From Pseudozobellia sp. WGM2 (GTDB lineage Bacteria > Bacteroidota > Bacteroidia > Flavobacteriales > Flavobacteriaceae): a stretch of DNA of 64,000 bases. A program made the position numbers and the translations under genes. Of this stretch, positions 51,076 through 60,997 are shown in pieces. Below the pieces are notes generated by a model that worked only from the letters and a program-made list of their open reading frames with translations, ran no database searches and had not been told where the DNA came from. Every line of letters starts with the position of its first letter. Positions within the stretch are counted from its first letter, which is position 1. Location of the stretch: contig NZ_JADNYK010000010.1 in assembly GCF_017810075.1 (NCBI RefSeq), positions 1 to 64,000 of the forward strand. The letters are read 5' to 3'.

Positions 51076-53450
51076 AATAATTCATTTTTCTCTGGCTTTG
51101 ATTCAGTTTTGTCTTCAGCAATCAAGTTCTTATACTTGTTGTACAAAAACGATATAATCAACAGTAAAATGCCCAAAGAAACAAATACTATAGTTTTTGA
51201 AATGGTATTAAGAGATGCGATATCATAAAAGAAAAGTTTGAGCAGGGTAATAGCAAATAGGCCCATAGCGGAGTAACGAAGGTATTTTTTTCGTTTCCAT
51301 ATGCCCAAACCAATTAAAATTAAAGAATATAAGCCCCAAAGAATACTAAGCCCTAGTTTGTAGATTTGATTCGACCCAAAAATATCCATCCAATTTAACA
51401 GTTCACTGCTTAGCACCCATAAAATTGAAGTATGCATAAGAAGCTCAAATGGCACTTTTAAATCAGTTTTCATGAAAGGCTGCAAAATGATTTTTTTGAT
51501 AGCTAACAAGAGTAATGCAAAAAATGCTATAGAGACATAGCGGATAGTTACGTTGAAGAAACTTATCTCAAAGTGTTCAGCGAGTATTCCGTTAAGATAG
51601 CTTTCTCTAAGTTCACTTAGTATGTATAGGCCTCCGCTTAAAAAAGCAAAGCAGGCCAGCAGCCCTACGAATAAGGTGCAAATACCTAAATTTCGGTTTT
51701 TTATTTTTTTCATGTTAATGAAAGCCAATGCAGCTACAAAGCCGAGGCTGTAATTAAGAGACCAAATATCCCCGAAATTAATTAGATCATAATTGTTTTT
51801 TGAAAGTAGTTCTATTTCAGACTCAATATAAGCTCTATGCCAATAGTAATCGATCTCTAGATAGAAGGCAGAATAGAGAATCAACAAAAATAGGCTGGGA
51901 ATGGCATAGTCAACTATTCTTGATAATTTTGAATTTTGCCCATGTAGTATATTTCCACTGAATTTGGTATTCACCCAGTTGATAAAAGCCAAACTAACTA
52001 AAAATAAGAACGAAGTAAGCAGATATACGTTGAGTACGGGTGTTATTGCCGATGCTTCTAGATAGCCCTTGGCATACCCTTGTCCCCAGTCATGATTGAG
52101 ACTAATGAAAGCTAAAAATAGTAGGGGATAAGAGAGAAATTCGTAAAATAGAACCTTTTTGGTTCGGCCGAACCAAAATAAAAGAGCACCGATCATTACC
52201 CATAATAACGTGACCCAATTGCCGTCTAATTGAACGGGTATTGCAATAGTCACGAATACCAAAACCAGGCCTGCCACCAAATGGAAAAGATTACGATCGG
52301 CCAATTTTTTAGTGAATAGTATAATACTGACCGCAAAATGTACAATAGCATTAGCGAGCGTGAACAAACCAAGATATTCTTTACCTATTTCGTGCCCATT
52401 TAATAAATAGTAACCTAAGGCGTAAAAAACGAATGAGTTGAGAAGTAACAGAACGATGTCAGAACGTAAGAATTTTTCGGTATTGATTAATTTGTTACTT
52501 AAGAAAGTGGCATAGAATATTATGAAGAACAGAATTGTAAATAGCAAGGCCAAGCTAAAATGCTCTTCGGTTTTAAAAGTGAATATCAACCAAGAGGCAA
52601 AAATGAGCCAAGTAAATCCAAAAGCCGCATAGAATAGAGGTTTCCAATACTTTTTAATTGAGATGACCAATATTCCAATATTGATGATGGTCATATAGCT
52701 GAAAAGAATAGAAGCCTTGCCAGAGCCATCACTCAATAAAAAAGGCACTGCGTAGGCGCCTACGAGCCCTATATGCGCAATGATTTGTTTATTATAATTT
52801 AAAGAGGCGACCACGCCAAAAATGGTAAACAGCACCATAAGTGCAAAAGTGACCAATTGTAGGTAGAGCCCATAAAAACTGTATGCGGCGAAAGTGATAA
52901 AGTACAAAATAGCAAGAGCACCACTGGTAAGCACTGCACTGTAGTTCTCATACTTTTGTTTTAATTTAATAGCGAAACCTAGAAGCCCCAAACCGGTCAA
53001 ATTACCCAATATAATTCGTGTCAGGGGACTTATCAACTCGTTTTCGATAGAATATTTAGCACCGATCGCGACCCCAATGACAGTTATGACAATACCAATT
53101 TTATTGATGAGGTTCTCACCAATAAATTTTTCGAGATTTGATTTTTGCCCTGGTTGTTTTGATAGACGATTTTTTACGGTTTTCGATTCAATTTGGGTTT
53201 GGTGCTCTTCTTGCTCAAAAATTGACTCCGTTTCTACTTTCTTGGCCGTTTGAGGTTCAAGGGTCTTGGGTATTTCTTTCGATGATATTGAAGAAGGCTT
53301 TTCTTCAATTGCCTCATTCGTATTTTGAGCTTTTAAATCTTCAATCTCTTTATACAAGACCATAAGTTCCTTTGCGAAACTCTCCTGTTTGCTTAACAAA
53401 AGCTCTAGTTTTTTATTAAGCTCTTCAATACGAAATTGATGGTTCGGCAT
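51072..53450 (-). CDS. DUF2339 polytopic membrane protein
   Basis: The 792-residue protein has a coiled-coil N-terminus (about 5-40), a charged linker, and then more than twenty predicted helices. Landmarks are ENLINKIGIVITVIGVAIGA, YNKQIIAHIGLVGAYAVPFL and the C-terminal FDIASLNTISKTIVFVSLGI, which match DUF2339 proteins. Such very large membrane proteins have no established role. It precedes and overlaps the DUF3999 gene. Confidence 0.88.
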   Translation of the reverse strand: MPNHQFRIEELNKKLELLLSKQESFAKELMVLYKEIEDLKAQNTNEAIEEKPSSISSKEIPKTLEPQTAKKVETESIFEQEEHQTQIESKTVKNRLSKQPGQKSNLEKFIGENLINKIGIVITVIGVAIGAKYSIENELISPLTRIILGNLTGLGLLGFAIKLKQKYENYSAVLTSGALAILYFITFAAYSFYGLYLQLVTFALMVLFTIFGVVASLNYNKQIIAHIGLVGAYAVPFLLSDGSGKASILFSYMTIINIGILVISIKKYWKPLFYAAFGFTWLIFASWLIFTFKTEEHFSLALLFTILFFIIFYATFLSNKLINTEKFLRSDIVLLLLNSFVFYALGYYLLNGHEIGKEYLGLFTLANAIVHFAVSIILFTKKLADRNLFHLVAGLVLVFVTIAIPVQLDGNWVTLLWVMIGALLFWFGRTKKVLFYEFLSYPLLFLAFISLNHDWGQGYAKGYLEASAITPVLNVYLLTSFLFLVSLAFINWVNTKFSGNILHGQNSKLSRIVDYAIPSLFLLILYSAFYLEIDYYWHRAYIESEIELLSKNNYDLINFGDIWSLNYSLGFVAALAFINMKKIKNRNLGICTLFVGLLACFAFLSGGLYILSELRESYLNGILAEHFEISFFNVTIRYVSIAFFALLLLAIKKIILQPFMKTDLKVPFELLMHTSILWVLSSELLNWMDIFGSNQIYKLGLSILWGLYSLILIGLGIWKRKKYLRYSAMGLFAITLLKLFFYDIASLNTISKTIVFVSLGILLLIISFLYNKYKNLIAEDKTESKPEKNELL

Positions 53451-53560
53451 GCAGCAATTTTAATGGTAAATTGGTCCTCAGTACAATGACACAAATCTAT
53501 TTGTTATAACGAGATAACAGTGTTTTTATTGGTTCACTGTCGGAGACTACGACTTTAGGT

Positions 53561-54694
53561 CTATTTCGACCTGTTGAGTTCGAAATTGTATAATTCTCTA
53601 CCTAGTTCAGCCAAAAAAGGAATGCCAACTTCTTCATATTCGTAAGTGTTGTCATTGAAAACTCCATTTTCATTGACCAGTAGTGTTGCTGTTAGCATGA
53701 ACTCCACACCGTTTTCGTGGTCGGTTATGTAGGCGCAATCCGTAAGTGTTCCATATGCAAAGCCAACTTTGTTGTAAATTTTAATATGCGATGGAATGTT
53801 CTCTTTTGAATCTCCGAACATAAAAAATTTACAGTAGCCATCATAGTAAATACTTGGGTCGTGGCCCGCATCTCTTGGCACTATCTGCATGGCTTTCAGA
53901 AGTTTTTCTCGTTGGTCTTTACTGATATTGAATTGTTCTTTATCGGAAAACAATTCTGGAAATATTATCCGTTTCAGTACATTGTGCTGTGTGTTGATCG
54001 GATAATAGTTTTTGAGACTAAAGTCAAAAGCTTGTTCTACCAGACTTTCATCTTCGTAGTAGCCTATACCTTTTTCAATACTTTTTAGTTTAAGCGGTTC
54101 TGGTGAGGTGTTTGTGCCGCCTTCGATAACGAATGTGGTGCTATCATTCATATAAATAATTAAAGGTTTGGTGGCCAGGTCTTCTGAATGAAAACCCAAA
54201 CGATGCGCTATTCGTACAGGGCCAACCCCTTTCGCCTGCAGACGCACATTTATTTCATCTTGGCCTAAAAATTCTACCAATCTATTATTGGCGTTGTTAT
54301 CGCTAACCGCAAAAATTTCGGTAATTGTTTTGGCAAATGTGGTTTCTACTGTGTCTCCCTCCACATAAAAACGGGTGTTGATATTTATAGAATCGATGGC
54401 ATTTACTTTTTCAAGCGCCAGAGCTGCTATTGGAAATTTAACGGTACTAGCAGGATAGAAATAGAGAGAGTCATCTACTTGAAAGTCAAAATCAGTGAAA
54501 GTAATGCCCTCGTTTGTGCGATTTATTTGAGTGTACCTAATCTGTACTTGGTGCTTTGTGACACTATCCATTACCCTCTTTATATTCAAGTTGTTAGATG
54601 CGAGAACATGTTTTAGCGGGTCTGTAATTAGTTGACGTTGCTGGCATGACCCCAGCATTAAAGACCAGAATAATAAGGTGAGGGTTCTGAACAT
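53561..54694 (-). CDS. Class A beta-lactamase-like serine hydrolase, lipoprotein
   Basis: The 377-residue protein begins with a lipobox (LMLGSC, Cys17). The beta-lactamase/transpeptidase-like fold shows SxxK at Ser83-Lys86 (ASTVKFPIA), an SDN at 131-133 (AVSDNNANNRL) and a late KxG (YNKVGFAYG). These are all class A hallmarks, but the omega-loop Glu of true beta-lactamases is not clear and the protein is about 90 residues longer than usual. A peptidoglycan-related hydrolase is as likely as a resistance enzyme. It is 9 bp downstream of a 78-residue gene. Confidence 0.78.
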   Translation of the reverse strand: MFRTLTLLFWSLMLGSCQQRQLITDPLKHVLASNNLNIKRVMDSVTKHQVQIRYTQINRTNEGITFTDFDFQVDDSLYFYPASTVKFPIAALALEKVNAIDSININTRFYVEGDTVETTFAKTITEIFAVSDNNANNRLVEFLGQDEINVRLQAKGVGPVRIAHRLGFHSEDLATKPLIIYMNDSTTFVIEGGTNTSPEPLKLKSIEKGIGYYEDESLVEQAFDFSLKNYYPINTQHNVLKRIIFPELFSDKEQFNISKDQREKLLKAMQIVPRDAGHDPSIYYDGYCKFFMFGDSKENIPSHIKIYNKVGFAYGTLTDCAYITDHENGVEFMLTATLLVNENGVFNDNTYEYEEVGIPFLAELGRELYNFELNRSK

Positions 54695-54703
54695 GGCTAG
54701 AGG

Positions 54704-54940
54704 TTATTCATAAAGTTCACCTCTGTGAGGCTTTAGGGCATCTCGATGTTTTATCATTTCAGTTTCGGTTACTACCATAAAAGCAAAACTTTGCATATCG
54801 TTTAGGTGTTGAAAACCTGTGATATCCAGTTCCGCTCTTTCCATTTGAATATATTCTTTTAAATGTTTTTCATGATGCTCTGCAGTTTTGGCCGCTGCAG
54901 GCCCTCGAAAATCCCAAACGAGTTTAATTTTTTTGCCCAT
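54704..54940 (-). CDS. Small His-rich protein of unknown function
   Basis: The 78-residue cytosolic protein has no cysteine, and I know it only as a conserved-looking hypothetical. It has an N-terminal beta strand (KKIKLVWDFRG), a His-rich helix (AKTAEHHEKHLKEYIQ) and a second strand-helix part (QSFAFMVVTETEMIKH), a ferredoxin-like order. It is likely co-transcribed with the serine hydrolase, 9 bp downstream. No function proposed. Confidence 0.65.
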   Translation of the reverse strand: MGKKIKLVWDFRGPAAAKTAEHHEKHLKEYIQMERAELDITGFQHLNDMQSFAFMVVTETEMIKHRDALKPHRGELYE

Positions 54941-55096
54941 TATTATATTGTTTTATAAAATAATTTTAATTGGTAGTCTTCAATATTTGAGTAAATCCGT
55001 TTTTTGGACGGCAATCTTTTCTATTGAATAATTTTTGGTAAAGTACTACATTCTCAACAAGGCTTCCAAAAATCTGTTAAGTAATACCTTATAGCT

Positions 55097-55126
55097 TTGT
55101 GCGCCATTTAGGTTTTGTTATTTTTG
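55097..55126 (+). promoter_or_regulatory. Strong Bacteroidota promoter abutting the PpiC-like gene
   Basis: TTG at 55097-55099, 19 bp, then TATTTTTG at 55119-55126, both perfect. The -7 element ends only 4 bp before the ATG at 55131, so the transcript should be leaderless or nearly so. Confidence 0.6.
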
Positions 55127-55130
55127 CTGG

Positions 55131-56021
55131 ATGAAATTTTTAAAATTCTCCGGAATTCATAGAGTGAGCGGCCATGTCGTTCTTCTATCGCTGATAGTGT
55201 TGACGGGTTGTGGGTCTATTTTTAACAAAGAAAAGCCTGAATTTTTGGCGCGGGTAGGAGAAAGCTATCTTTATCGCGAAGATATTGCGCATCTTTTGCC
55301 AAATGGAGTGTCTAAAGGAGACAGTGCTTCTTTCGTAACGAACTATATAAATAATTGGGCTTCAAAACAATTGTTGTTATCAAAGGCCAAAATCAACTTA
55401 CCGGAAGAGAAACTTGCCGAGTACGACGAATTGGTCTCAGACTATCGTGCCGACCTATACACAAGGGCGTATAAAGAGGCTTTGGTACGTCAGGGTAGTG
55501 ATACACTTATCAGCCCATCACAGCTCAAAGCATTCTATGAGTCTGAGAAAGAGAATTTTAAACTTAAAGAAAAGGTAGTTCAATTACGTTTTGTAGAGCT
55601 GCCAAAACAATTTTTGAACAAAAAAACAGTTACTGATAAGTTGAAGCGTTTTAAAGAAGATGATAGAGAGTATCTCGACTCGATCGGTGTTCAGTTCAGA
55701 AAATTAAATTTTAATGATTCGCTATGGGTCAGTGCATCTAGAGTAGTCGAAGAGATACCACCTTTAACTTTTGAAAACGCCGATAAACACCTAAAAAAAT
55801 CACAATTTTTTGAATTGGAGGATGATAACGGGGTATATTTGGCTAAAATAGTGGATGTCAAAAACGAAAATGATATTGCACCACTTTCTTATATCGAGCC
55901 TCGGATCAAACAAGTGCTCTTAAGCCGAAGAAAACTAAACTTTCTACGTAAGTTGGAAACTGAGATTTTAGATGAGGCAATCAAAAAAAACGAATTCGAA
56001 ATTTATGCTAAAGATGAATAA
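55131..56021 (+). CDS. PpiC/SurA-like lipoprotein
   Basis: The 296-residue protein has a lipoprotein signal (LIVLTGCGS) and a SurA N-terminal-like chaperone part (about 35-125, with ARVGESYLYREDIAHLLP). A region that could be a degenerate parvulin domain follows; no full parvulin active-site pattern is visible. It is expected to sit in the periplasm on a membrane and hold unfolded outer-membrane proteins. It overlaps the SurA-like gene by 8 bp, and both belong to one operon. Enzymatic isomerase activity is doubtful. Confidence 0.78.
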   Translation: MKFLKFSGIHRVSGHVVLLSLIVLTGCGSIFNKEKPEFLARVGESYLYREDIAHLLPNGVSKGDSASFVTNYINNWASKQLLLSKAKINLPEEKLAEYDELVSDYRADLYTRAYKEALVRQGSDTLISPSQLKAFYESEKENFKLKEKVVQLRFVELPKQFLNKKTVTDKLKRFKEDDREYLDSIGVQFRKLNFNDSLWVSASRVVEEIPPLTFENADKHLKKSQFFELEDDNGVYLAKIVDVKNENDIAPLSYIEPRIKQVLLSRRKLNFLRKLETEILDEAIKKNEFEIYAKDE

Positions 56022-57453
56022 AGTACTAGCACTATTTTTGTCTCTTTTTTGCTTGACCCTTGGTCATGCACAAGAGAACGAACCTGCCCAAGAAACAGCT
56101 GCTGAAGTTGATATGGCGGTCAATACTACTGCCGAAGCGGAAAATGACACCATAAGAAACTTTAAAAGAGTAAAGCTAGATGGCATTGCCGCGGTCGTTG
56201 GCGATTATGTGATATTGGATTCCGATATTGAAAAGACGCTTATCGATTTGAAGAGTCAAGGTGTATCTACCGAAGATGTTACCCGTTGCGGACTTTTAGG
56301 CAAATTGATGGAAGATAGGCTGTATGCCCATCAGGCCGTTCAAGATAGCTTACTTGTTTCAGATGATGAAGTAACCGCTACTACCGATAGGCAGATTCAG
56401 GGTTTTGTGCAGCAAATTGGTTCTATGGAGAAATTGCTGAAATTCTACAAAAAGGAAGATGAGGCCAGTTTAAGGGAAGATATTAGCAAAATTAATAAGT
56501 TAAGAATGCTTTCTGAAAAAATGCAGGGTAGCATTGTTGAAGAAATTGAGATAACGCCTGAGGAGGTTAGACAGTTTTACAATAAAATTCCCGAAGATGA
56601 ACGCCCGGTTTTCGGTGCTGAAATGGAAATTGCACAAATTACTAAGGCTCCAGAGCCTAGTGAAGAAGAAAAACAAAATGTTATCGACAAATTGAATGCC
56701 ATTAAAGCTGATGTTGAAGATAACGACGCAAGTTTTAGCGTAAAGGCCATTCTTTACTCTCAAGATCCCGGTTCAAAATCTAAAGGGGGGTTTTATAGTA
56801 TTACAAAAGAGACGGGTTTCGACAAGACTTTCAAAGATGTTGCTTTTAGTTTAAAGGAAGGGGAGGTTTCAGAACCCTTTGAAACTATTTTCGGATACCA
56901 TATTATATTTATTGAGAAAATTAGAGGGCAAGAGTTAGATTTGCGACATATTTTAATGCAGCCTGAAATTTCAGAAAAAGCCTTGAACGAGGTGAAATCT
57001 GAATTAGATACGATTAGAAAGCATATCATGGAAGGTAAATATACCTTTGCACAAGCCGCACTTAATTTCTCCGATGAGAAAGAGACAAAGTTCGATGGGG
57101 GCCTCTTGAGAAACCCTTCTACATTTGATTCTCGGTTCGAGTTGACCAAAATGGATCCAACACTTTACAATCAAGTACGTAACTTGAAAGATGATGAAAT
57201 CTCATATCCCATTTTAGAGGAAGACCCCAGAGGTGGTAGTCCGAAATACAAAATATTAAAAATCACCAACCGCTATGACGAGCACGTTGCAGATTTTGCC
57301 AAAGATTATTTGAAAATACAGCAATTGGCGAAAACAGAAAAGCAATATAATGCTATCAAAAAGTGGATGGACGAGCATATCGATGAAACTTACATCAGTG
57401 TAAACCAGTCTAACCAAGATTGCGATTTTGCCAACAACTGGACCAAAGAGTAA
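56014..57453 (+). CDS. SurA-like periplasmic peptidyl-prolyl isomerase/chaperone
   Basis: From the ATG at 56014 (preferred because it gives MNKVLALFLSLFCLTLGHAQ, a clean signal peptide) the protein has 479 residues; two upstream in-frame ATG lie in the previous gene. It has an N-terminal chaperone domain (about 60-170, AAVVGDYVILDSDIEKTL) and two parvulin domains. The first contains SKGGFYSITKE and FETIFGYHIIFIEKI; the second contains LDLRHILMQPE and FDGGLL. SurA escorts outer-membrane proteins to BAM. moxR follows after 4 bp. Confidence 0.88.
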   Translation: MNKVLALFLSLFCLTLGHAQENEPAQETAAEVDMAVNTTAEAENDTIRNFKRVKLDGIAAVVGDYVILDSDIEKTLIDLKSQGVSTEDVTRCGLLGKLMEDRLYAHQAVQDSLLVSDDEVTATTDRQIQGFVQQIGSMEKLLKFYKKEDEASLREDISKINKLRMLSEKMQGSIVEEIEITPEEVRQFYNKIPEDERPVFGAEMEIAQITKAPEPSEEEKQNVIDKLNAIKADVEDNDASFSVKAILYSQDPGSKSKGGFYSITKETGFDKTFKDVAFSLKEGEVSEPFETIFGYHIIFIEKIRGQELDLRHILMQPEISEKALNEVKSELDTIRKHIMEGKYTFAQAALNFSDEKETKFDGGLLRNPSTFDSRFELTKMDPTLYNQVRNLKDDEISYPILEEDPRGGSPKYKILKITNRYDEHVADFAKDYLKIQQLAKTEKQYNAIKKWMDEHIDETYISVNQSNQDCDFANNWTKE

Positions 57454-57457
57454 TTTC

Positions 57458-58411
57458 ATGTCAGATGTATCGGCCATTGATAACCTTGTACAAAAACACC
57501 AATCCCTCAAGCAAGAAATAGCTAAGGTCATTGTTGGCCAAAACGAGGTGATCGACCAAATTTTGCTGAGTATCTACACAGGGGGGCACTCGTTATTGAT
57601 CGGTGTTCCTGGCTTGGCAAAGACGTTAATGGTCAATACTATTGCCCAGACTTTGGGCCTTGATTTCAAACGAATTCAATTTACGCCAGATTTAATGCCC
57701 AGCGATATTTTGGGTAGTGAGGTACTTGACCAAAATCGAAATTTCAAATTCATCAAGGGTCCCATATTCGCAAATATAATTCTTGCGGATGAGATTAATC
57801 GTACACCCCCAAAAACCCAAGCTGCACTATTAGAGGCCATGCAAGAAAGAGCGGTGACGATTGCAGGGCAACAGCACAAACTAGAACCGCCCTATTTCGT
57901 TCTGGCAACCCAAAATCCTATAGAACAAGAGGGTACCTATCCGCTTCCTGAAGCACAGTTGGATCGTTTTATGTTCGCTATCGAACTTAAATATCCATCA
58001 ATTGCAGAAGAGATTCAGGTGGTGAAGGCAACTACTACCGATGTGCTCGTTTCTGTTAGTCCGCTGTTTAATGCTCAAGAAATCGTTGCGGTACAACAGT
58101 TGATTAGAAGAATACCCGTGCCTGACAATGTGATCGAATACGCAGTTAGATTGGTCAATGCCACGAGACCGAACTTAGAGAGCGCATCCGATTACGTAAA
58201 ACAATATATCGATTGGGGTGCAGGCCCTAGAGCTTCTCAAAATTTGATACTTGGGGCAAAAGCCCACGCCGCTATTAACGGTAAGTATTCGCCAGATAGC
58301 GAAGATGTGCAGGCCGTGGCCACAGGTATACTAAGACATCGCATTATAAAAAACTACAAAGCAGAGGCTGAAGGTATATCTGAAGAAGAGATAATTTCAA
58401 AGTTGCTCTAG
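57458..58411 (+). CDS. MoxR-type AAA+ ATPase
   Basis: The 317-residue protein is a MoxR-family chaperone-like ATPase. Seen: VGQNEVIDQILL, Walker A GVPGLAKT, LPSDI-like LMPSDILG, Walker B ILADEINRTPPKTQAALLEAM, sensor I FVLATQNPIEQEGTYPLPEAQLDRF and the C-terminal WGAGPRASQ. Start ATG at 57458. MoxR genes usually precede DUF58 and vWA genes; here none follow, and the upstream partners are SurA-like chaperones. A role in periplasmic protein maturation is conjecture. Confidence 0.93.
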   Translation: MSDVSAIDNLVQKHQSLKQEIAKVIVGQNEVIDQILLSIYTGGHSLLIGVPGLAKTLMVNTIAQTLGLDFKRIQFTPDLMPSDILGSEVLDQNRNFKFIKGPIFANIILADEINRTPPKTQAALLEAMQERAVTIAGQQHKLEPPYFVLATQNPIEQEGTYPLPEAQLDRFMFAIELKYPSIAEEIQVVKATTTDVLVSVSPLFNAQEIVAVQQLIRRIPVPDNVIEYAVRLVNATRPNLESASDYVKQYIDWGAGPRASQNLILGAKAHAAINGKYSPDSEDVQAVATGILRHRIIKNYKAEAEGISEEEIISKLL

Positions 58412-58524
58412 CCCTTCTGATTATATATTTAGAAGCCCACTTTTCTTATTATTATCTTTTTTTAGTTTCAATTACCATTATATCCTGATTATTTGGGTAT
58501 AATTTGTACAAGTTCTGATATTAA

Positions 58525-58551
58525 TTGCGCACATTAGAGTTAATAATTTTG
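58525..58551 (+). promoter_or_regulatory. Possible aconitase promoter
   Basis: TTG at 58525-58527, 16 bp (short), TAATTTTG at 58544-58551. It would leave a leader of about 95 nt before the ATG at 58652. The rest of 58412-58651 shows no gene. Confidence 0.4.
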
Positions 58552-58651
58552 AAATTCACAAAAATCGTAGTAATCCTTCTACAAAAATTTTATTTGCCCC
58601 TTGTATTTTATTAATTTTACGGGATTACAATAACCTAAAACAAAATAGATA

Positions 58652-60919
58652 ATGGCATTCGATATCGATATGATTAAAGGGGTGTACGCCAATATGGCCG
58701 AGCGTGTTGATAAGGCTCGTGATATAGTTGGCAAACCGCTTACCCTTTCGGAGAAAATTTTATATTCCCATTTGTGGGACGGTAACCCTACCACAGCTTT
58801 TACCAGAGGAAAAGACTATGTTGATTTTGCTCCCGATCGTATCGCTTGTCAAGATGCTACGGCGCAAATGGCCTTATTGCAGTTTATGCAAGCCGGTAAG
58901 AAAAAGGTGGCTGTGCCGACGACCGTGCATTGTGATCACTTAATTCAAGCAAAGAGTGGTGCCGCAAAAGATTTAATGTCTGCTAATAGCACTAGTGCCG
59001 AGGTTTTTGATTTTTTGGAATCAGTTTCGAATAAATACGGAATCGGTTTCTGGAAACCGGGTGCAGGCATTATTCACCAAGTAGTTTTAGAAAATTATGC
59101 ATTTCCTGGCGGGATGATGATCGGAACGGATTCCCATACGGTAAACGCCGGTGGACTCGGAATGGTAGCTATCGGTGTAGGTGGTGCAGATGCCGTAGAT
59201 GTAATGGCAGGTATGGCTTGGGAGCTGAAGTTCCCTAAATTGATAGGAGTGAAGTTGACCGGAAATATATCTGGTTGGACGTCAGCTAAAGATGTGATTT
59301 TAAAAGTAGCTGGTATTCTTACCGTAAAAGGTGGTACCGGTGCGATAATAGAATATTTCGGTGAAGGCGCTAATAACCTTTCTTGTACCGGAAAAGGAAC
59401 TATCTGTAATATGGGTGCCGAAGTAGGGGCAACAACATCTACTTTTGGTTATGACGATTCTATGGAGCGTTACCTTAGAGCTACTGATAGAAGTGATGTA
59501 GCCGATGAGGCCAATAAAGTGAGAGAATACCTTACGGCTGACGATGAAGTGTATGCGAACCCAGAACAGTATTTTGATGAGGTTATCGAAATCAACCTCG
59601 ATGAACTTAGACCTCATTTGAACGGACCTTTTACCCCAGATTTAGCTACACCGGTTGGCGAGCTGGGTATTAAGGCAAAAGAAAATGATTGGCCACTTAA
59701 GGTCGATTGGGGCTTGATCGGTTCTTGTACCAACTCGTCTTATGAAGATTTGACCCGTGCGGCATCAATTGCCAAACAGGCAATTACCAAGAAAATCAAA
59801 CCAAAATCCGATTTCGGAATCAATCCTGGTTCAGAGCAAATTCGATTTACGGCTGAACGTGACGGCTTGCTTCAAATTTTTGAAGATTTAGGTGCAACTG
59901 TGTTTACCAATGCTTGCGGACCTTGTATCGGTCAGTGGGATAGAAGTGACTTGAAAGGTGATGAGAAGAATACTATAGTTCATTCCTTTAACCGTAACTT
60001 CTCTAAACGTGCAGATGGTAACCCAAATACGCACGCCTTTGTGGGCTCTCCTGAAATGGTGGCCGCTATTGCTATTTCTGGTAAGCTTGATTTTGACCCG
60101 ATGAACGATACTTTGGTCAATGAAGATGGCGAAGAAGTAAAATTAGATGAGCCAATGGGTATTGAATTGCCTACTCAAGGTTTTGAAGTGGAAGATGCCG
60201 GTTACTTGGCTCCTAAAGAAGACGGATCTGGTGTTGAAGTGAAAGTGGCTTCCGATTCTGAAAGACTACAGCTATTAACTCCATTTGAGCCAATTACGGT
60301 AGAGCAGATGCAGGGAGTTAAGCTTCTTGTCAAAGCTTTTGGTAAATGTACGACTGACCACATTTCTATGGCCGGCCCATGGTTACGTTTCCGTGGTCAT
60401 TTAGATAATATTGCGAACAATACCTTAATCGGTGCGGTGAACGCTTTTAATAAGAAAACAAATTTCATCAAAAACCAGCTCAATGGTGAGCATGGTGGTG
60501 TACCAGATGTACAGAGAGAGTATAAAGCTGAAGGTATCAAGACCATCGTTGTCGGGGATCATAACTATGGTGAAGGATCTTCAAGAGAGCATGCAGCTAT
60601 GCAACCAAGACACTTAGGTGTTGCAGCTGTGTTGGTGAAATCTTTCGCTCGTATACATGAGACCAACCTTAAAAAACAAGGTATGTTGGCCTTGACATTT
60701 GCGAATGAAAGTGATTATGATCTAATACAAGAAGACGATACTTTCAACTTTGTCGATATGGCCGATTTTGCTCCTGACGTACCGTTGACAATAGAGGTTG
60801 TTCATGCAGATGGAAGCAAAGACACCATTATGGCCAATCACACGTATAATAATGCGCAAATTGGTTGGTTCAATGAAGGTTCTGCCTTGAACGTGATTAA
60901 AAGGGAAAATGCTGCTTAA
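58652..60919 (+). CDS. acnA: Aconitate hydratase
   Basis: The 755-residue enzyme converts citrate to isocitrate in the TCA cycle. The three [4Fe-4S] ligands are Cys359 (GSCTNSS), Cys422 and Cys425 (ACGPCIGQW). Other landmarks are [14 protein letters not shown], the [14 protein letters not shown]-like [14 protein letters not shown] and the swivel-domain [11 protein letters not shown]. The length and motifs match the mitochondrial-type aconitase; whether the symbol should be acnA or acn is a naming matter. It is a single-gene unit with a terminator. Confidence 0.96.
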   Translation: MAFDIDMIKGVYANMAERVDKARDIVGKPLTLSEKILYSHLWDGNPTTAFTRGKDYVDFAPDRIACQDATAQMALLQFMQAGKKKVAVPTTVHCDHLIQAKSGAAKDLMSANSTSAEVFDFLESVSNKYGIGFWKPGAGIIHQVVLENYAFPGGMMIGTDSHTVNAGGLGMVAIGVGGADAVDVMAGMAWELKFPKLIGVKLTGNISGWTSAKDVILKVAGILTVKGGTGAIIEYFGEGANNLSCTGKGTICNMGAEVGATTSTFGYDDSMERYLRATDRSDVADEANKVREYLTADDEVYANPEQYFDEVIEINLDELRPHLNGPFTPDLATPVGELGIKAKENDWPLKVDWGLIGSCTNSSYEDLTRAASIAKQAITKKIKPKSDFGINPGSEQIRFTAERDGLLQIFEDLGATVFTNACGPCIGQWDRSDLKGDEKNTIVHSFNRNFSKRADGNPNTHAFVGSPEMVAAIAISGKLDFDPMNDTLVNEDGEEVKLDEPMGIELPTQGFEVEDAGYLAPKEDGSGVEVKVASDSERLQLLTPFEPITVEQMQGVKLLVKAFGKCTTDHISMAGPWLRFRGHLDNIANNTLIGAVNAFNKKTNFIKNQLNGEHGGVPDVQREYKAEGIKTIVVGDHNYGEGSSREHAAMQPRHLGVAAVLVKSFARIHETNLKKQGMLALTFANESDYDLIQEDDTFNFVDMADFAPDVPLTIEVVHADGSKDTIMANHTYNNAQIGWFNEGSALNVIKRENAA

Positions 60920-60943
60920 TAGCATTAATTGAATTATATCTTA

Positions 60944-60974
60944 AAAACTCTCGCCACTCGGCGGGAGTTTTTTT
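60944..60974 (+). terminator. Aconitase terminator
   Basis: AAAACTCTCGCC (60944-60955) pairs with GGCGGGAGTTTT (60960-60971), one G-U pair, ACTC loop, then a T run. Confidence 0.9.
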
Positions 60975-60997
60975 AGTTTTGCCCAACACTTTTATTA

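Noticed and set aside
53517-53540. ACAGTG/CACTGT inverted repeat between the DUF2339 gene and the serine hydrolase gene
   Set aside because: A 6-bp stem without a T run on the strand of the flanking genes; not a convincing terminator or operator.
57458-58411. MoxR as part of a ternary defence system
   Set aside because: No vWA, protease or effector genes are present nearby; the sequence is an ordinary MoxR.
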